From Escallonia rubra (Eukaryota > Streptophyta > Magnoliopsida > Escalloniales > Escalloniaceae): a stretch of DNA of 64,000 nucleotides. Positions 10,265 through 22,199 of the stretch are shown here, piece after piece (the stretch's first letter is position 1; every line of letters starts with the position of its first letter). The stretch is taken from the NCBI GenBank assembly GCA_033065855.1, contig JAVXUO010001433.1, forward strand, positions 1 through 64,000. Direction: 5' to 3'. The translations under genes and the position numbers were made by a program. The notes beneath the pieces were generated by a model, which was given only the letters and a program-made list of their open reading frames with translations, ran no database searches and had not been told where the DNA came from.

Positions 10265-11980
10265 CTCAATGTACCTGCCCAAGTTCATGACACTGCTTTC
10301 CACACATCACCCACCACTTAATTTTCTTTTTTAAGCACCTTGAGTTGACAGTAATCTGCAAATTATGTAGTGAGATAAGATATTGAGATACTTCCCCCTC
10401 CTGGAAAGATTGTCGAAGTTCTAAAAAAAAAAAAGTGCAATGTTGTTCATAGTATCAAGTTACGCGGCCTTTTATTAACGTTGAGCAATTTCTTATTGCG
10501 CCAAAATAAAAAATAGGTAATCAAACACTCAAAAATAAAATCTCAAAATAAAAACTGGGTAATCAAACACCCATTTGTTTTTGTAAAAAATAAAAACTAA
10601 ACTGATTTTTTGTTTTTGTTTTTTTGAAAACAGAAAACCAAAACTGTAAGTGATTTCAAACGCTGCCTAAGTGTTTCCGGATAGACAATTTAAATATTTA
10701 CTTGAACTTGAAGGACCAAAAAAGTAATTTACCCATCTGAAGGGACCATAACTTAGGAGTTCTGATTTACCGATTGTATAACTGAGGAAAACTTTCAAAA
10801 ATGAGAGTGATCTTGTGATCATCACTGTATAGGATTTTACATTAGTTGCTATTAAATTGTTTAGATGTGAATAAAAGCCGAAAGAAGATGATGTTGGAGT
10901 AAGCAATGTCTTGTTAACGTTCCTTCAACTCCAACATTTTAGTATATAGTAGGATTAGATAAGTAGATTTTTGTTAGATGTTAGAAGTTTCATGCCACAA
11001 AACCTTCTTTACTTGTACTAACAGATTTTCTCTTACCATTTTTGTCCTTATTCTTTCTTAGCGTTTTTTTTAGGGTCAAACTTTCGTTCAACACAGTGTT
11101 TGAAATTGATTTTGAAATAATTAAACTTGTTTAAAGTAGATTTTTTCAATGCTTCACCGAAAAAGAAAGTATTTAAAATACTCATTCCAAACAGAAAAAG
11201 TGTGTATAACTAGAAACACTAATTTTAAACACTTTGAGAAATATGTTGACCAAAAAAAAAAGTATTAGATCACCCTTACATTGTTTACAAAGGGCATTAA
11301 ATGCTCTTATAAGATCATTCATTTTATGGTTTCCTAGTCTCTAATGCATGCATCCGGGAGTGAAAGGGAGAGAAAGCTATTCATGCATACACAATTTTAT
11401 TTTGACTCATTACACTTCTTTCAAGCTTAAATGTTGTTGAACTAATTTTTTTTCCACTAATGATTCTAATAAATATCCTTAGATAATATGATGATACAAA
11501 AGGGTGAGAGAACCAACTGCAATATATGGTTTGTTTATTATATAAAGAACATCTTACATGTGTTATACAACAAAAGAATTTATCAGTTTGACGCCCTTAT
11601 TCAAAAACTTAAGCAGTTTTTACCCAAGCACTTTTATACAAGAGTCTTCCCATCTTTTGTCAAACAATTACCAATTCAGCCCAATTTTGATTAAACCGCT
11701 TTTGAACCTTGTTTTCACTTTAATATGAAAATATTGTTTATATTCAATCTCGAACGGCCTCTGAGTAATATGGTAAGTATTTTTAAATACAAGATCACTT
11801 TTTCCTTGACTTGGACCACCCATGTTGCTCATTAATTACCATTTATGTTTCCGTAGAATCTTTTTATGTTGTCCAAAATCTTTTTGAGAATTGGAAATAA
11901 TTATTCCTTAATTTGGAATAAGAAATAACCAGTATCTTGCTCATTACTTTCAACACCTATTTATTAACCTACGCTAAGTT
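10265..11980. other. AT-rich intergenic stretch, nothing recognised
   Basis: No coding frame with recognisable domains, no RNA gene and no clear repeat borders. The short open frames here are not supported by any protein motif. Confidence 0.5.
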
Positions 11981-11986
11981 GCACAT

Positions 11987-11994
11987 TATATAAA
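11987..11994 (+). promoter_or_regulatory. TATA box of the ESF1-like gene
   Basis: TATATAAA lies 65 bp before the start codon at 12059, a normal distance for a plant gene with a short 5' leader (about 30-40 nt). Confidence 0.6.
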
Positions 11995-12058
11995 CCTTAT
12001 TATCATCTATCAAGTGAAGGCCAACAGAGGCTATACTCACAGTTCCACCTCCAAGACA

Positions 12059-12680
12059 ATGGCGCCTATTAACCATAGGCTCATGGTTCTCTTGTGCTTG
12101 TGCTTGGTCCTTTTCAATCTGTTTGCTATTCATTCATGTAAGTGTACCTAAGAACTACTTCTTTCGGTTACGTTTGAATGCTTTTTTCTTACTTTGAAGT
12201 ATAACGACCCATGGAGATCAAAATCAGATCTGTAGATAGAATGACATAGTTAAACTCGATAAAAGGAACTTAACGAGTTTAAGAATTTGTCTACAATTAG
12301 AATCAAATTTTTTTTTACAGGTTTATATCGCCGTTGTACTGACAATTGTCAACCATTAGAATCAACTTTTTTTACATTTAGTTGACCATTTATCATTGGA
12401 TAGCGAGCCCAATTTACTTTTGTTTAGCCCCCTTTAAACTTAATTTAACGGGAACTTATGTGCATGGATACTCAAAAACACAGGCACTGCTGCGGAGAGC
12501 AACATCAACGACGGAAGATTTCAGATGAGCCGCAAAGGTGGTGGCGAGAAGCTTATTCTTTGCTTGAAAGAACCTGGTTGCGACGAGTCCCTAGACAACT
12601 GCTTTTGTTGTTTTCAGGGTAAAAGCAAGGAAGTTGTCTGCTGGGAGTTTCTAGACCTTTGCCTAGCAAACTGTCCTTAA
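12059..12680 (+). CDS. ESF1-like small secreted cysteine-rich peptide (two exons)
   Basis: Exon 1 is 12059-12137 (donor T/GTAAGT) and exon 2 is 12484-12680 (acceptor ACACAG/GC), giving 91 residues. Residues 1-26 (MAPINHRLMVLLCLCLVLFN...) form a signal peptide. The mature part has the cysteine run LCLKEPGC, NCFCCFQG, VVCWEF, LCLANCP and ends there, eight cysteines in a spacing like EMBRYO SURROUNDING FACTOR 1 peptides (CxC-C core and final NCP). These are secreted; the founder acts from the endosperm on suspensor growth in the seed, but for this gene that role is only inferred. The single phase-1 intron right after the signal peptide is typical of plant cysteine-rich peptides. It is intact, with a TATA box and a good start. 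A thionin- or defensin-like family is a less likely alternative. Confidence 0.75.
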
Positions 12681-14095
12681 TCTCGGATACTGCTTATCAA
12701 AATCAATGAGGTCCTGAAACTTATGTTTGGAGCATTATGTGCAATCAATGTCAACCTGTGGTGTTCGTATTTTTAGGATAAATTTCACCTGCATAGCATT
12801 ACCATCAGAATGAGACTCTGCAAAGTTTCAACTGGTGCAAGAAAGGAGAATTACTTTATTTGCTCATGCAATTTATCACATATAGTGGTCTTCGTCGATT
12901 AAATCAGTATTAATGCGCTTATTTTTCCTTAAATCGTGTCATACCATTCTAATCATCACAGAATTTGACTTTACCAAATGAAGAAGGAAAAAATCCAAAC
13001 ACCTAACGTAGCAAGTCAATCGATTTGCCTGTACATTTAATTGATTATGCCATTTGTTTCACTTCCCTTCATTCTATTAACAAATTAAGTATTAAAGTAA
13101 AGTTCCAATTAATACACATTACTTTGGGCCATATTCATTTGACTATTTTTTGTATGTTTAATAATTTATCATTTGTTAGTCTAAATTTGGTGAATTTTTA
13201 ACTGTCGTGTAGGGTTCGGAAATAAACTTTGCCCCCCTCCCCCTCGAGGTAAGATTCTAGATATGTCCTCTGACTACCATCGTTGCGGGATCTATAGAGG
13301 TTGTTGTACGCACCTTGCGCTCATTAATGTGGAGAGACTGCTTCCATGTTTCAAACTGCGATTTGCCAAATCATAAAGGAGGAACATTTTCAGTTCTAAG
13401 AAGGTTCACCCTTTGTAACACTCCAGTCTACTCTTAAAAACAAAAGGCAAATGTCTACCTTGGACAAGGATCGTATCACAGTTAACTTAAACGGGCCTAG
13501 TGCAAGAAGAAACGCTCAATGTTAATAAATGATCGTGCAACTTGGTACAAATCAGTATGAACAACATTGCGCTGTTTTCGTACTTCACCACTTTTATCCA
13601 TGAAGAGGAAGCATCTTAACTAACTACATAATTTGCTGATTATTATTAAGGTGCTTGAAAAAGAAATTAATTGGTTGGTAACGTGTGGAAATCGGTGTCG
13701 TAGACTTTAGCGGGTAAATTGCACAATGATAACCATTGTTGCTACTTTTAGTACGCAATACTGCTACAAATCTTATTATATATACATGACAGTCAAAACG
13801 GAGATAATATTCTCCAGTCACTGCTTGCATGAATATTCTCTTAACTTGCCATGTTAACTTTTTCATTTTGACTATTTAAATCTATTTTTGAATTTATTCA
13901 CCTTTTTAGTTATAATTTCTCTCCCTCTCTCTTACTCAATTTAATTTGAATTCCTTTTAATCATCGGAATTCAACCAATTAAATAGACCTTATTTCTCAT
14001 GTCTTCCATGTCAGCATGTCCCATTTTAATATTTTATAATATATTTGTAATTCCATCAATTTCTAAGAGAGCTACGTAAGTAAATGATGTATGTG
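12681..14095. other. Intergenic, no gene recognised
   Basis: AT-rich sequence downstream of the ESF1-like gene. No coding motif, RNA gene or element border was found. Confidence 0.5.
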
Positions 14096-14350
14096 AAAAT
14101 CAAATATTTGATTTCCTCTCCATAATTGTCACCTGTTTGGAATACAAAATAATACACCACTAGTCATTTGGTGTATCTAAATTACTAAATTATCTGATAT
14201 TGCGAATTTCATAAATTTAGGAGTTGGTTTACCGAATCAAGGAGTCAATTAGCCTTCCCAAATTCAGAACATGCCAAGTTCTTCCAAAACATGGACTTCC
14301 TTCACACATATCAAAAGTCCTAACTTGCAAATGTTTTATATTAAAAATAG

Positions 14351-14608
14351 TTAGGCTCGTCTTCTTTGAATTCCACTGATTTTGACAGAAGGAAAACATA
14401 AATAAATGTCAATCGAAATTATCACAAATATTGAAGGAATGATACCCAAGATGATTGTATTTAGGTTTGACATGAGATTGTCGAAAATTATCGGGGTATG
14501 TAAAGTAGTAATATGAAAGGTAAAAGTCACGTGATAGAGACCAATGCTCAGATAAAGGCATAATGCCACCATGACAAAGTAACACTGCCTTCTCAGAGAA
14601 CTAAACAT
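14351..14608 (-). other. Short membrane-like reading frame, copy A (function unknown)
   Basis: An 85-residue frame starting MFSSLRRQCYFVMVALCLYL is mirrored in copy B at 25805-26071 (MFSSLRRQRYFVMMTLCLYQ). Both have two hydrophobic stretches and share most residues over the first 70 positions, diverging at the C-terminus by frame change. I do not recognise a family. It could be the last exon of a decayed membrane protein gene or a chance frame kept open in both copies. Confidence 0.25.
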
Positions 14609-15134
14609 GTTTTGAACTTCTGGTGGTTTTTTCTAGGACAACTGCCCACGCTAACATGTCCATCGTCTAATGTGAAGTGCAACCTTTATGGTCTTGATTG
14701 ATATTATTGTCAGAACTGACAGAGATAGATTTCTTTCTTTCTTTCTTTTTTGATCAAATGTTAAGAATAGTTAAATTATAACAAGCGTGAGCCTCAAATG
14801 CAGTACTTCATCATACATATCAAAAATCAAAAGGTAAGAAGCACCAAAATAAAAATAAAAAAATCAAAAGGTGAGCAATGTCATCCGCATGGTGAACATA
14901 CGTATTAAATAAATAAACGTTGAGACTAGCAAATTTTGCTAATCAATCAGCCACTGAATTAGTCTCATGATAACAAGAGGAGAGCTATAATTTGCAATGA
15001 TGGTCTGAATTTGCATACAAGGTTAATTGAAAAAGTCACAATTGGAAACAAATGCTTCAATCTGCAGTAAAAATTCCAAAGAAGAAAAAAAAAACAAACA
15101 CTTATAGAATATTTGATAGCAAATTGAATATAAT

Positions 15135-15362
15135 GGGAGAAATTGCTCGCGCGATTTGACCGTTCACGCGTGATCTGTGGACGGTCAAGATTTTTTTTTT
15201 TTACGTTTTTTTTAATTTCGTCCGCTACATTATATAGCAGATAATTTTTTTGACAAAAATACCCCTTACCCTTTCAAGTAATTGTGCACTTTAGTTTGTC
15301 GTAATATAAAAAACGGCCCGCAAAGACTTTCATTTCACTTGCAGATCTGTTTGGGTAAAGAC

Positions 15363-15406
<44 letters not shown>

Positions 15407-16282
15407 GACGGCGGCAGCTATGTACGCGAGGAAGCACAATAGATCCAGCAACAGATCCATCCAGTTCAGGCTGAACCTCGGCCGTCATTCCCCCTTCCTT
15501 ATATCATCATCCCCGTCATTGTTTTTCTTCTCGTCCCCATTCTCTCCTGGGATCCATTTTCAGCCCATTACCATTTTCCTCTGCATAGACCAGGAATTTT
15601 CTAGGGTTTCTTTGGGTTTCGACTTTCAGGAATGAAGGACGGAAGTTTAGATTGTGGATGGGCTGAAGTGGGAGGGGCTTAGAAACTGAATAGCTTGATT
15701 GTGGGAGTGAGAAAGGGATTTGCGAGAGTGAAATTGCATTGGATCCCCACATTTTTTTCTTCCCCTAAAGTTCTGTGATTCACCAGGCAGCCTAAAGAAT
15801 TTTTGTGGAGATTGGACAATGAAAATTTTTCCTTGGCTAATATGTCCTCCTGTTTTATTCTCTATTTCTTTACCTTTTTCAAGTAATCAGGATTCTTTTT
15901 TAAAGTACTTTCTCCTGGGATGCCTTCTCATCCCACTCTTCTAAAACCAAGACCTGGGATAATTTTTTGACTGGGGATGGTGTTCTGTCAAAGTTTCCAG
16001 GAAAACCCGCAATGCAATGTCCAAGAAGTCAGAGCTATTGTCCGGTTATTTTTTGAAATATCGTCCGCATTACTACGTAGCGGACGACATTTTAGAAAAC
16101 ACAACACCTTGACATGAAGATTGATTGATATATTTGTCAAAATATCGTCCGCTACATTATGTAACGGTCGAACTTAAAAAAATGCAAAAAAAAGATTTGG
16201 ACCATCCACAGATCGCGCGTGGACGGCCAGATTGCGCGGGCAATTTAACCCCATTTGCCCGCGTGGTCAACGGATCAGCTCC
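15135..16282. mobile_element. TIR DNA element carrying unique, gene-like sequence
   Basis: Present in copy A, absent from copy B. The left end (GGGAGAAATTGCTCGCGCGA..) is mirrored by the right end read on the other strand (..AATTGCCCGCGCAATCTGG), with matching GATCTGTGGACGGTC and CGTCCGCTACATTAT further in; arms are about 100-150 bp. It entered an AT run, so the target duplication is unclear. The interior (about 15360-15900) holds a CT microsatellite, an ATG frame of 71 codons at 15421 (MYARKHNRSSNRS) and a CTAGGGTTT-rich stretch, which looks like the 5' end of a host gene. It shares termini with the foldback element at 20285. Mutator-like is the best guess. Confidence 0.6.
15365..15400. repeat. 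(CT)n microsatellite
   Basis: About 17 CT units, ending TATCTATCGACGG, just before the ATG at 15421; typical of a plant 5' leader. Confidence 0.9.
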
Positions 16283-16925
16283 ATATATATATAATGTTTG
16301 ATTGTAATATTTTAGAAAATATTGCCTTATTATAGTATTAGTTATGTTTTTCCATTTTGACATTTTGCAATTTTTAGATGAAAGCTTGAACATATAAAGT
16401 TGACTTTGCTCATTGTTCTTGTCCTGCTTTGAATCGTAAAAAATGATTACTTTATGTGTAATCACCATTTGAATTGAATCCATTTTTTACATATTTGAAT
16501 TGTTATTAGGACTTCACAAAAAAATTGAAGAAGAATTACAAGCCCGCAATCTATAGGTTATAGGACTTGAATTTAAGAATTACATGTCCGTGATCTCTAG
16601 TTTTAGGCGTTGAATTTTGCCGCGTATAGGTGCGTAGAATCCAGGCATAGCACAGGGTTTATGCTAGTTTATAAACAATTCTATTGCATTAAAAATGAGG
16701 TTCACATGTGATTTGGATTGGCTATTCTAGTGTTTGATTGTCGTTCTTTTACTTCTTCTTTTTTCCTGTTGTAACACGTGTAACCTTATGCATATTAAAG
16801 ATTATTTTTCTGCCGCAAAACAATATCCATTGACTTTATCACATGCAAAATTCGATGCATGTGTGCTGATAACAAGTATCCCTCGGTGGGTTATGAGAAT
16901 CACAAAATATATTGGTTGACAGGGG

Positions 16926-17630
16926 CAGGGGCGGAGGCACGTTAGGACAAGGGGGGCTGAAGCACCCCCTGACTTCTGGGGAAAAAAAAAATATTTTTTT
17001 TTTGGGAATCGCATTGACCCCGTTCCTCGAGGCCGAGACCCGTTCCCCAATCCCTGATACTTGTTCCCCGAGACTGGCCGAGAGGCACAATCGACTCTCT
17101 CTCTCACACGGTCTCACCGGCGACCGGTCACCGGTGGACAGTGAACCGACCGACGACAGATCCCACCCACCGGCGACAGCTCCACCCACCGGCGACAGCT
17201 CCTTCAGACAGGAGCTTCGAGCCTTCGACGACGACGACTCGTCACTACGGAGTGACGCCGTGATCGGAGGACGACCGTCGACCTCCCGCTGTCCCGCAGT
17301 CCCGCGAGTCCCGCGACGCGCCGGCGTCGACGCCCTTGAAGAACCAGATCTGAGGTAGTCAGGTAGATCTTCTCATCTTGGTCTTGCGTCTTGCCGTCTT
17401 CCCTCTTGCTCTTAGATGCTGAATTGCTGTCTGCTTGTATTTAATATGATAATATGTTAACATTTATATTTTAGTTTAATATGTTAAATTTAGTGTAATA
17501 TGCTAATATAATAATATGTACAATTATTTAACTATGTGAATTTGTGTTTTTAATATTATTTTAATTAAAAATTTGGTAACGGACATATAATTTTTGCACC
17601 CCCTGAAAAATATTCTTGGCTCCGCCCCTG
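16926..17630. mobile_element. Non-autonomous hAT element (705 bp)
   Basis: Terminal inverted repeats CAGGGGCGGAG..GC and GC..CTCCGCCCCTG are flanked by the perfect 8-bp duplication GACAGGGG at 16918-16925 and 17631-17638. Copy B has the empty site (TTGATAGGGGATCATT near 29219). TIR and 8-bp duplication place it in hAT. The interior is GC-rich on the left (to about 17400) and AT-rich on the right, with no transposase; the 148-codon frame through it has no recognised domain. Confidence 0.9.
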
Positions 17631-17723
17631 GACAGGGGATCATTATAAATAGGATGAGGAACATGCCAGTGTGGGTATTTCATTTTGCATCCATTTCCGG
17701 TTGTCCTTGTAAAAGCTTTCAAC

Positions 17724-17912
17724 ATGCACAATATGGTGAGAAGCCTTTACCTATTTGTCATAGCAATTTGCCTTCTTTTTGAATGTTATTGGTATGTGAA
17801 GGATGACGGATTCTACGCCACAAAAAATAACAAATCGTATCAAGTTAAAATGTGTGACTGGTTATGTGATGTTTATTATTTTGTGTTTTATATGAATCAT
17901 CAAAATAAATAA
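17724..17912 (+). pseudogene. S1-type gene remnant, copy A (signal peptide joined to C-terminus)
   Basis: It is the counterpart of the S1-type gene at 29302-29703. The leader MVRSLYLFVIAICL is followed directly by LFECYWYVKDDGFYATKN; about 282 bp (94 codons) of the middle are missing, an exact multiple of three. The frame therefore stays open for about 62 codons and reads past the usual end DW into LCDVYYFVFYMNHQNK. The product would be secreted but lacks most of the beta-sandwich, so I take it as a pseudogene, though a small secreted peptide is possible. Confidence 0.7.
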
Positions 17913-18299
17913 AGGAGTTATGACCAGGAATAAGATGCCTTTTGCATGCAGTGCGCTAGTTTTTTTTTCCCTCTCCCTTGGTCCCCGCCTCTTATGTGGT
18001 GAAAACATACTTCTTTAGTCATCTCATGAAGTTTCTACAGTATAGTATATTGCTTTTATACTTGAACAGGAGATGGGTTCTAAATATGAAAAATTCATAT
18101 ACAGATAAATTTTAGCAATACTAGTCGCCAAAGAAAATGTCCACTTGAAGTGAAGTAAGTTTTGTTTGTAATCCTAGTCGCTTATGTTGCCATTTTTGCT
18201 AGTCATCAATCTCTTACTTAACTTATGTAACATTATCAATTGTCTCTAACCAGCACAAAGCTACAGTGTGTGTGTGTGTGGGTGGGGGGGGGGGGGGAA

Positions 18300-19190
18300 C
18301 CCCCTCATGTATGGGGGAAGACAAATGAACCCCCTCATGTATTTCCGTTTTTACAGGTCGACTCTCTCGAATAATAATTTTCACAAACCTCCTTTATTTT
18401 CCAATTTGGTGCAATTGAGTGTAATTGGTCAATTTTGGACACCACCGCCGCACCCACAACCACCCCCAACTCAAGCGCCACCACCGCGAACTGCCATCAT
18501 AGCCACCGCCGTTACACTCAACCGCCCCAACTCAAACTCATCAGTATCACCACCACCAACCAAACCCACCACTAACCCACACTACTGCCACAAACCATCA
18601 GTACCACTACCAACCACCAAACCGACTTCTAACCCCGACCACCGAATTGTTGTTGTATCCAAACCAACACCATCGTACCCACAGCTATCCTCCACAACGC
18701 CCACAGATTTGTAATCAGCCACCAAAATCACCACCGCACGCTGCCATATTAAATAATCACCATAAAAAATAGTTCACTGCAACCGAAGCCCACCACCGTA
18801 CGCCGCCACCAAAAATCACCAAAAAACAGCCAACATATCATACTACAACCACCAAACCCAAGTCGGCAGGGTGAGGGGGAAGCGAGGGGGGCATCGATCG
18901 ACGATGGCGACGGTAGGGGGAAGCAAGGGGGCACTGTTAATTGGTTTCTGGGGCATGGTGTGTATGGGGTGGGGGGGGGGGGGGCAGGTTGAGTTAGAGT
19001 TTTATAGGCAATTTTTTGCACTTCACAGATAAGCATTTTAATGCATGTTAGAGGTGCTTTTGGAGTTTTATATCAAAATTTAGCTAGGTGTAATTATTGT
19101 TGATGAGGGGGTCGATTTTCAAAATTAACACTGGAAGGATCGACCCGCAAACTTGAAATACACGAGGGGGTCATTTGTTATTTCTCCTAA
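18300..19190. repeat. Inverted-ended repeat in copy A (also 34975-35760)
   Basis: Left part CCCCCTCATGTATTTCCG and AGGTCGACTC are echoed in reverse at the right (GGATCGACCCGC, ATACACGAGGGGGTCATTTG). The middle is CCACC-rich and lacks a credible protein. Both duplicated copies carry it, so it predates the duplication. G-runs at 18283-18298 and 18971-18983 mark low-complexity parts. Superfamily not determined. Confidence 0.5.
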
Positions 19191-20232
19191 AATGTGATTC
19201 CTAGTAAAATTAAAAAGAGTTGTTACAGTCCCCCCCCGTCCCACCACCACCAATAACAAGTATATCGGGTTTCCTAGTTGACTCTTTCTAGCTTGCGACA
19301 AGTGACTCATCAACAATAATTTTCATAATAAGGGCGGATCCCTGATTGCCAAAAATTAACAGGTCATGTAGAAGATACAAGTACTCTAATATGACGAAAA
19401 TATCCCTCCCACCGACTTTTACTTTCTACTGTTGACACCATACTAGAGAGAGTACTGGTATTTCTTTCAAAATGATATGTAGATGTACGGGTCATGCCTT
19501 TGTACTGCAACAATTAATCGTAGATCTAACATAGCCATGTTTATTTTTACACTCTCAAATGCTTAATCGGACCACGTTAGTCGCTAAAGCGTAGTATTTC
19601 GTAACGAACGTGTTTATTGGCGATAAACAATATTGTGAAATCCATAACATGTTGTGCAATTAGACACCCCCATATCATGTAATACATTTAAAATAAGGTA
19701 GCAACTAGTATGTTGTTATTCCGTAATCTGGATTAGTCTTGGGTGCAAGATGTAGGACTGTATACTGACCGAGTTCAAGCTGAACAAGGTGTGTTCGAAC
19801 TTGATTCGCATATTTATAAGTATAATTTGAATTCGCTCGTGCTCGTTACGAGCCTAACCTTGGTGTTCAAACTTGGCCCGAGCTCGTCACTACAAAACTG
19901 AGTTCGGCTCGACTCATTCATCTAACTATACGAACCGAGTTCAAGCTCCAAAACTCATTCAAAGACTCAAGAAGAAATCGTAAATATATACATGAACTAC
20001 TATATTCACAGCCGTATTAGATGTGATTATCAGATTGAGACTCTGAGTCGACAAATTTGGTTACTTCGACAAAATTTAAGATCGGCTTTGGAATTGTCAC
20101 AGATATCGGATGGATGAGGATCTGATCTCATTTTAATGTCTATAATGGCTCCGGCATGGATGGAATTTTTGTCATGGCTCCGCCGTGATGAGCACACGCA
20201 TGCAAGCGTCCATGTGATGTGTGTGTGTGTGT

Positions 20233-20235
<3 letters not shown>

Positions 20236-20284
<49 letters not shown>
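20236..20284. repeat. (TA)n microsatellite
   Basis: About 24 TA units directly abutting the left end of the foldback MITE; a shorter run follows its right end at about 20586-20607. Confidence 0.95.
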
Positions 20285-20288
<4 letters not shown>

Positions 20289-20586
20289 CGTGATCCATTG
20301 CTTGTTCGGGCAACTTCGGCTCAGTTGCCCGCGCGATCTGGCTGTCCATTTGGCCTGATGGGAGGGCTAGATTTCGTCGTCCGCTACATAATATAGCGGA
20401 CGGTAATTTTACCCTTCGCTACATAATGTAGCGGACGATAAAATACAGTCTGTTACATTATGTAGCGGACGACGAATAAATGACCGTCCACGCGCGCGAT
20501 CTGGCCGTCCACATCTCACGCGTGGACGGCCAGATCGCGCAGGCAACTGCGCAGAAGTTGCCTGCGCGAGTAATGGATCACGACCC
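20285..20586. mobile_element. Foldback MITE (302 bp) with internal perfect palindromes
   Basis: The ends GGGTCGTGATCCATT and AATGGATCACGACCC are a perfect 15-bp inverted repeat, continued imperfectly by GGGCAACTTC/GAAGTTGCC and GCGCGATCTGG/CCAGATCGCGC. The centre repeats the palindrome GTCCGCTACAT-ATGTAGCGGAC about three times. It is absent from copy B and inserted in a TA microsatellite. The terminal and internal motifs recur in the element at 15135-16282, so they are one family. Confidence 0.85.
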
Positions 20587-22047
20587 ATATATATATATAT
20601 ATATATAGAAAGAAAGAGAGAGGTGTGTTTGTGTGAGTGACAGGAGAGACAGAGAGGTGAAATGGATGTACATAGTGATACTAGGGTTTCCAAATGGCGT
20701 TGCCAGGTTTTGGACTTTTGCTTTTTGGGCTCTATGCTTATAAGTGGGCTTCGATTTTTGGGTTAGTTTTCTTTAGGGTCTCTAGAATATAAACTTTACT
20801 TATATGGCCTTATAAATACTCAAATGTATCATAATTCAATTAGTAGCTAGACGAGTCGTTTACAAACGCATTCGTGAACACTTTGGAATATTCATGTTCG
20901 GCATATTTATAAAACGAGCTCTAAAAATTTGTTCGTGTTTGGCTTGTATGTCATACAAGGGAACATGAACGAGTTCTGTTCAGAATGAACCACAAGTCGT
21001 TCATAAACTGCTCGATTTATTTACAGCCTTAGTCAGATGACCTAAGTACCGTAAAGCATTTATTTGTGATGTAACAAAAGTAGCATTAATATTTTAATAA
21101 AGTTTCAAAGAAAAATTTGATCAAGCTAGAATGATTTGATCAAGCTATGTTTATTGTAGTGTAATGTTTTGGAAAGTTAACAGATAACAAAATGAAGGCT
21201 TCATTGATAATTTCAAGCGGATATGTCTTGCCTCGTACTCTACTTGATTGTGTGAGCGGGGGAAGGCTAGTTTTGGCAAGAGTAGCATGCATGGAGCAAT
21301 CATTTGGTAGTATGAGCACTACTTTATGACAACCCCTTCGTTCTCAAAGTAAAGTTAGGTCCTTCAGTGATTTTCGAGTCAATCAAATTCTAGTTCCCAT
21401 TCTCTTTGGTAGTGGCTAGCAGCACTTATCCCCAAGGCAAGCTGTCACATACAGGCAAAATGACCTCGTTGGGAAAGAAGAGAAAAACAAAGCAGCCTGT
21501 GAAAGCTTGGCTTTGATAGCCTTGGGGTTGGAACATAATTTTGGCAACGATTAAGAGCTATACCAAGCAAGACCTTTAGTCGGTCTAGTAATCACTTAAC
21601 CATGGGGATAGCTTTAGTGATAAATGTCACAGGATGGGACAACATGCAGTCTCCAAATTTCGGGATTGGATTTAGCAAAGTTAGACAATGACATTCTAAG
21701 GTTGTGTAATCGGCTTCTGGTCCTTTGAAGAGACGATACAGTTAGTAGACTAGTCTTTCGAGTCATTATATTTCTTGTGCAATGAGAGCCCTGGATGTTA
21801 AGTAGAGCAAGAATAATAACACAATGACTAACACTGTCATGGTGGTGGGTGTTGCGAGCACTAGCGAATCGTTACATGAGCTTTGTTGATCAGCCCTCAA
21901 TAAATTGGTCGGGTGATTGAATGGGCGGATCCCATTATAATGTCTGTAATAGCTCCAACTTGGGATGGAGTCGTTGTCATTTCTCTGCCATGATGAGTGC
22001 ACATCACGCGCGTATGTGATGCGCACCCGCGCGCACACGTGTGTGTG

Positions 22048-22135
<88 letters not shown>
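22048..22135. repeat. (GA)n then (TG)n microsatellite
   Basis: About 19 GA units followed by about 23 TG units. The flanking sequence at 21935-22200 repeats the inside of the old hAT element (20130-20230 and 20620-20670), a third partial copy. Confidence 0.9.
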
Positions 22136-22137
<2 letters not shown>

Positions 22138-22199
22138 TGTGTGAGTGACAGGAGAGACATAGAAGTGAAATGGATGAATAGGATGTGGGCTCTAAGGTG

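Larger units (their letters stand above)
19753..21031. mobile_element. Old non-autonomous hAT-like element, copy A
   Basis: The left end TAGGACTGTATACTGACCGAG is matched by the right end read on the other strand, TAAGGCTGTAAATAAATCGAG, with GAGCTCG/GTTCGAAC-type subterminal motifs common in plant hAT elements. Flanks GCAAGATG and GTCAGATG match at 6 of 8 bases as a worn 8-bp duplication. Copy B holds the same element at 36336-37259, so it was present before the segment duplicated. A foldback MITE and an AT microsatellite lie inside copy A only. Confidence 0.6.
14100..21930 (+). repeat. Segmental duplication, copy A
   Basis: This stretch is colinear with 25575-39605 (copy B) in the same orientation. 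Matching blocks are A 14100-15120 with B 25585-26550; A 16290-16445 with B 26705-26868; A 16447-16917 with B 28794-29225; A 17631-18255 with B 29226-30106; A 18256-20230 with B 34961-36840; A 20620-21215 with B 36880-37447; A 21220-21270 with B 38231-38285; A 21280-21930 with B 39005-39605. The gaps are insertions in one copy or the other, mostly with clean target duplications, so they postdate the duplication. Confidence 0.9.

Noticed and set aside
16802-17358. Frames of 101-148 codons around 17000
   Set aside because: They lie inside a non-autonomous hAT element and have no domain.
18268-18714. Thr/Pro-rich frame in the CCACC-rich repeat
   Set aside because: It follows simple sequence composition and differs in frame between the two duplicated copies.
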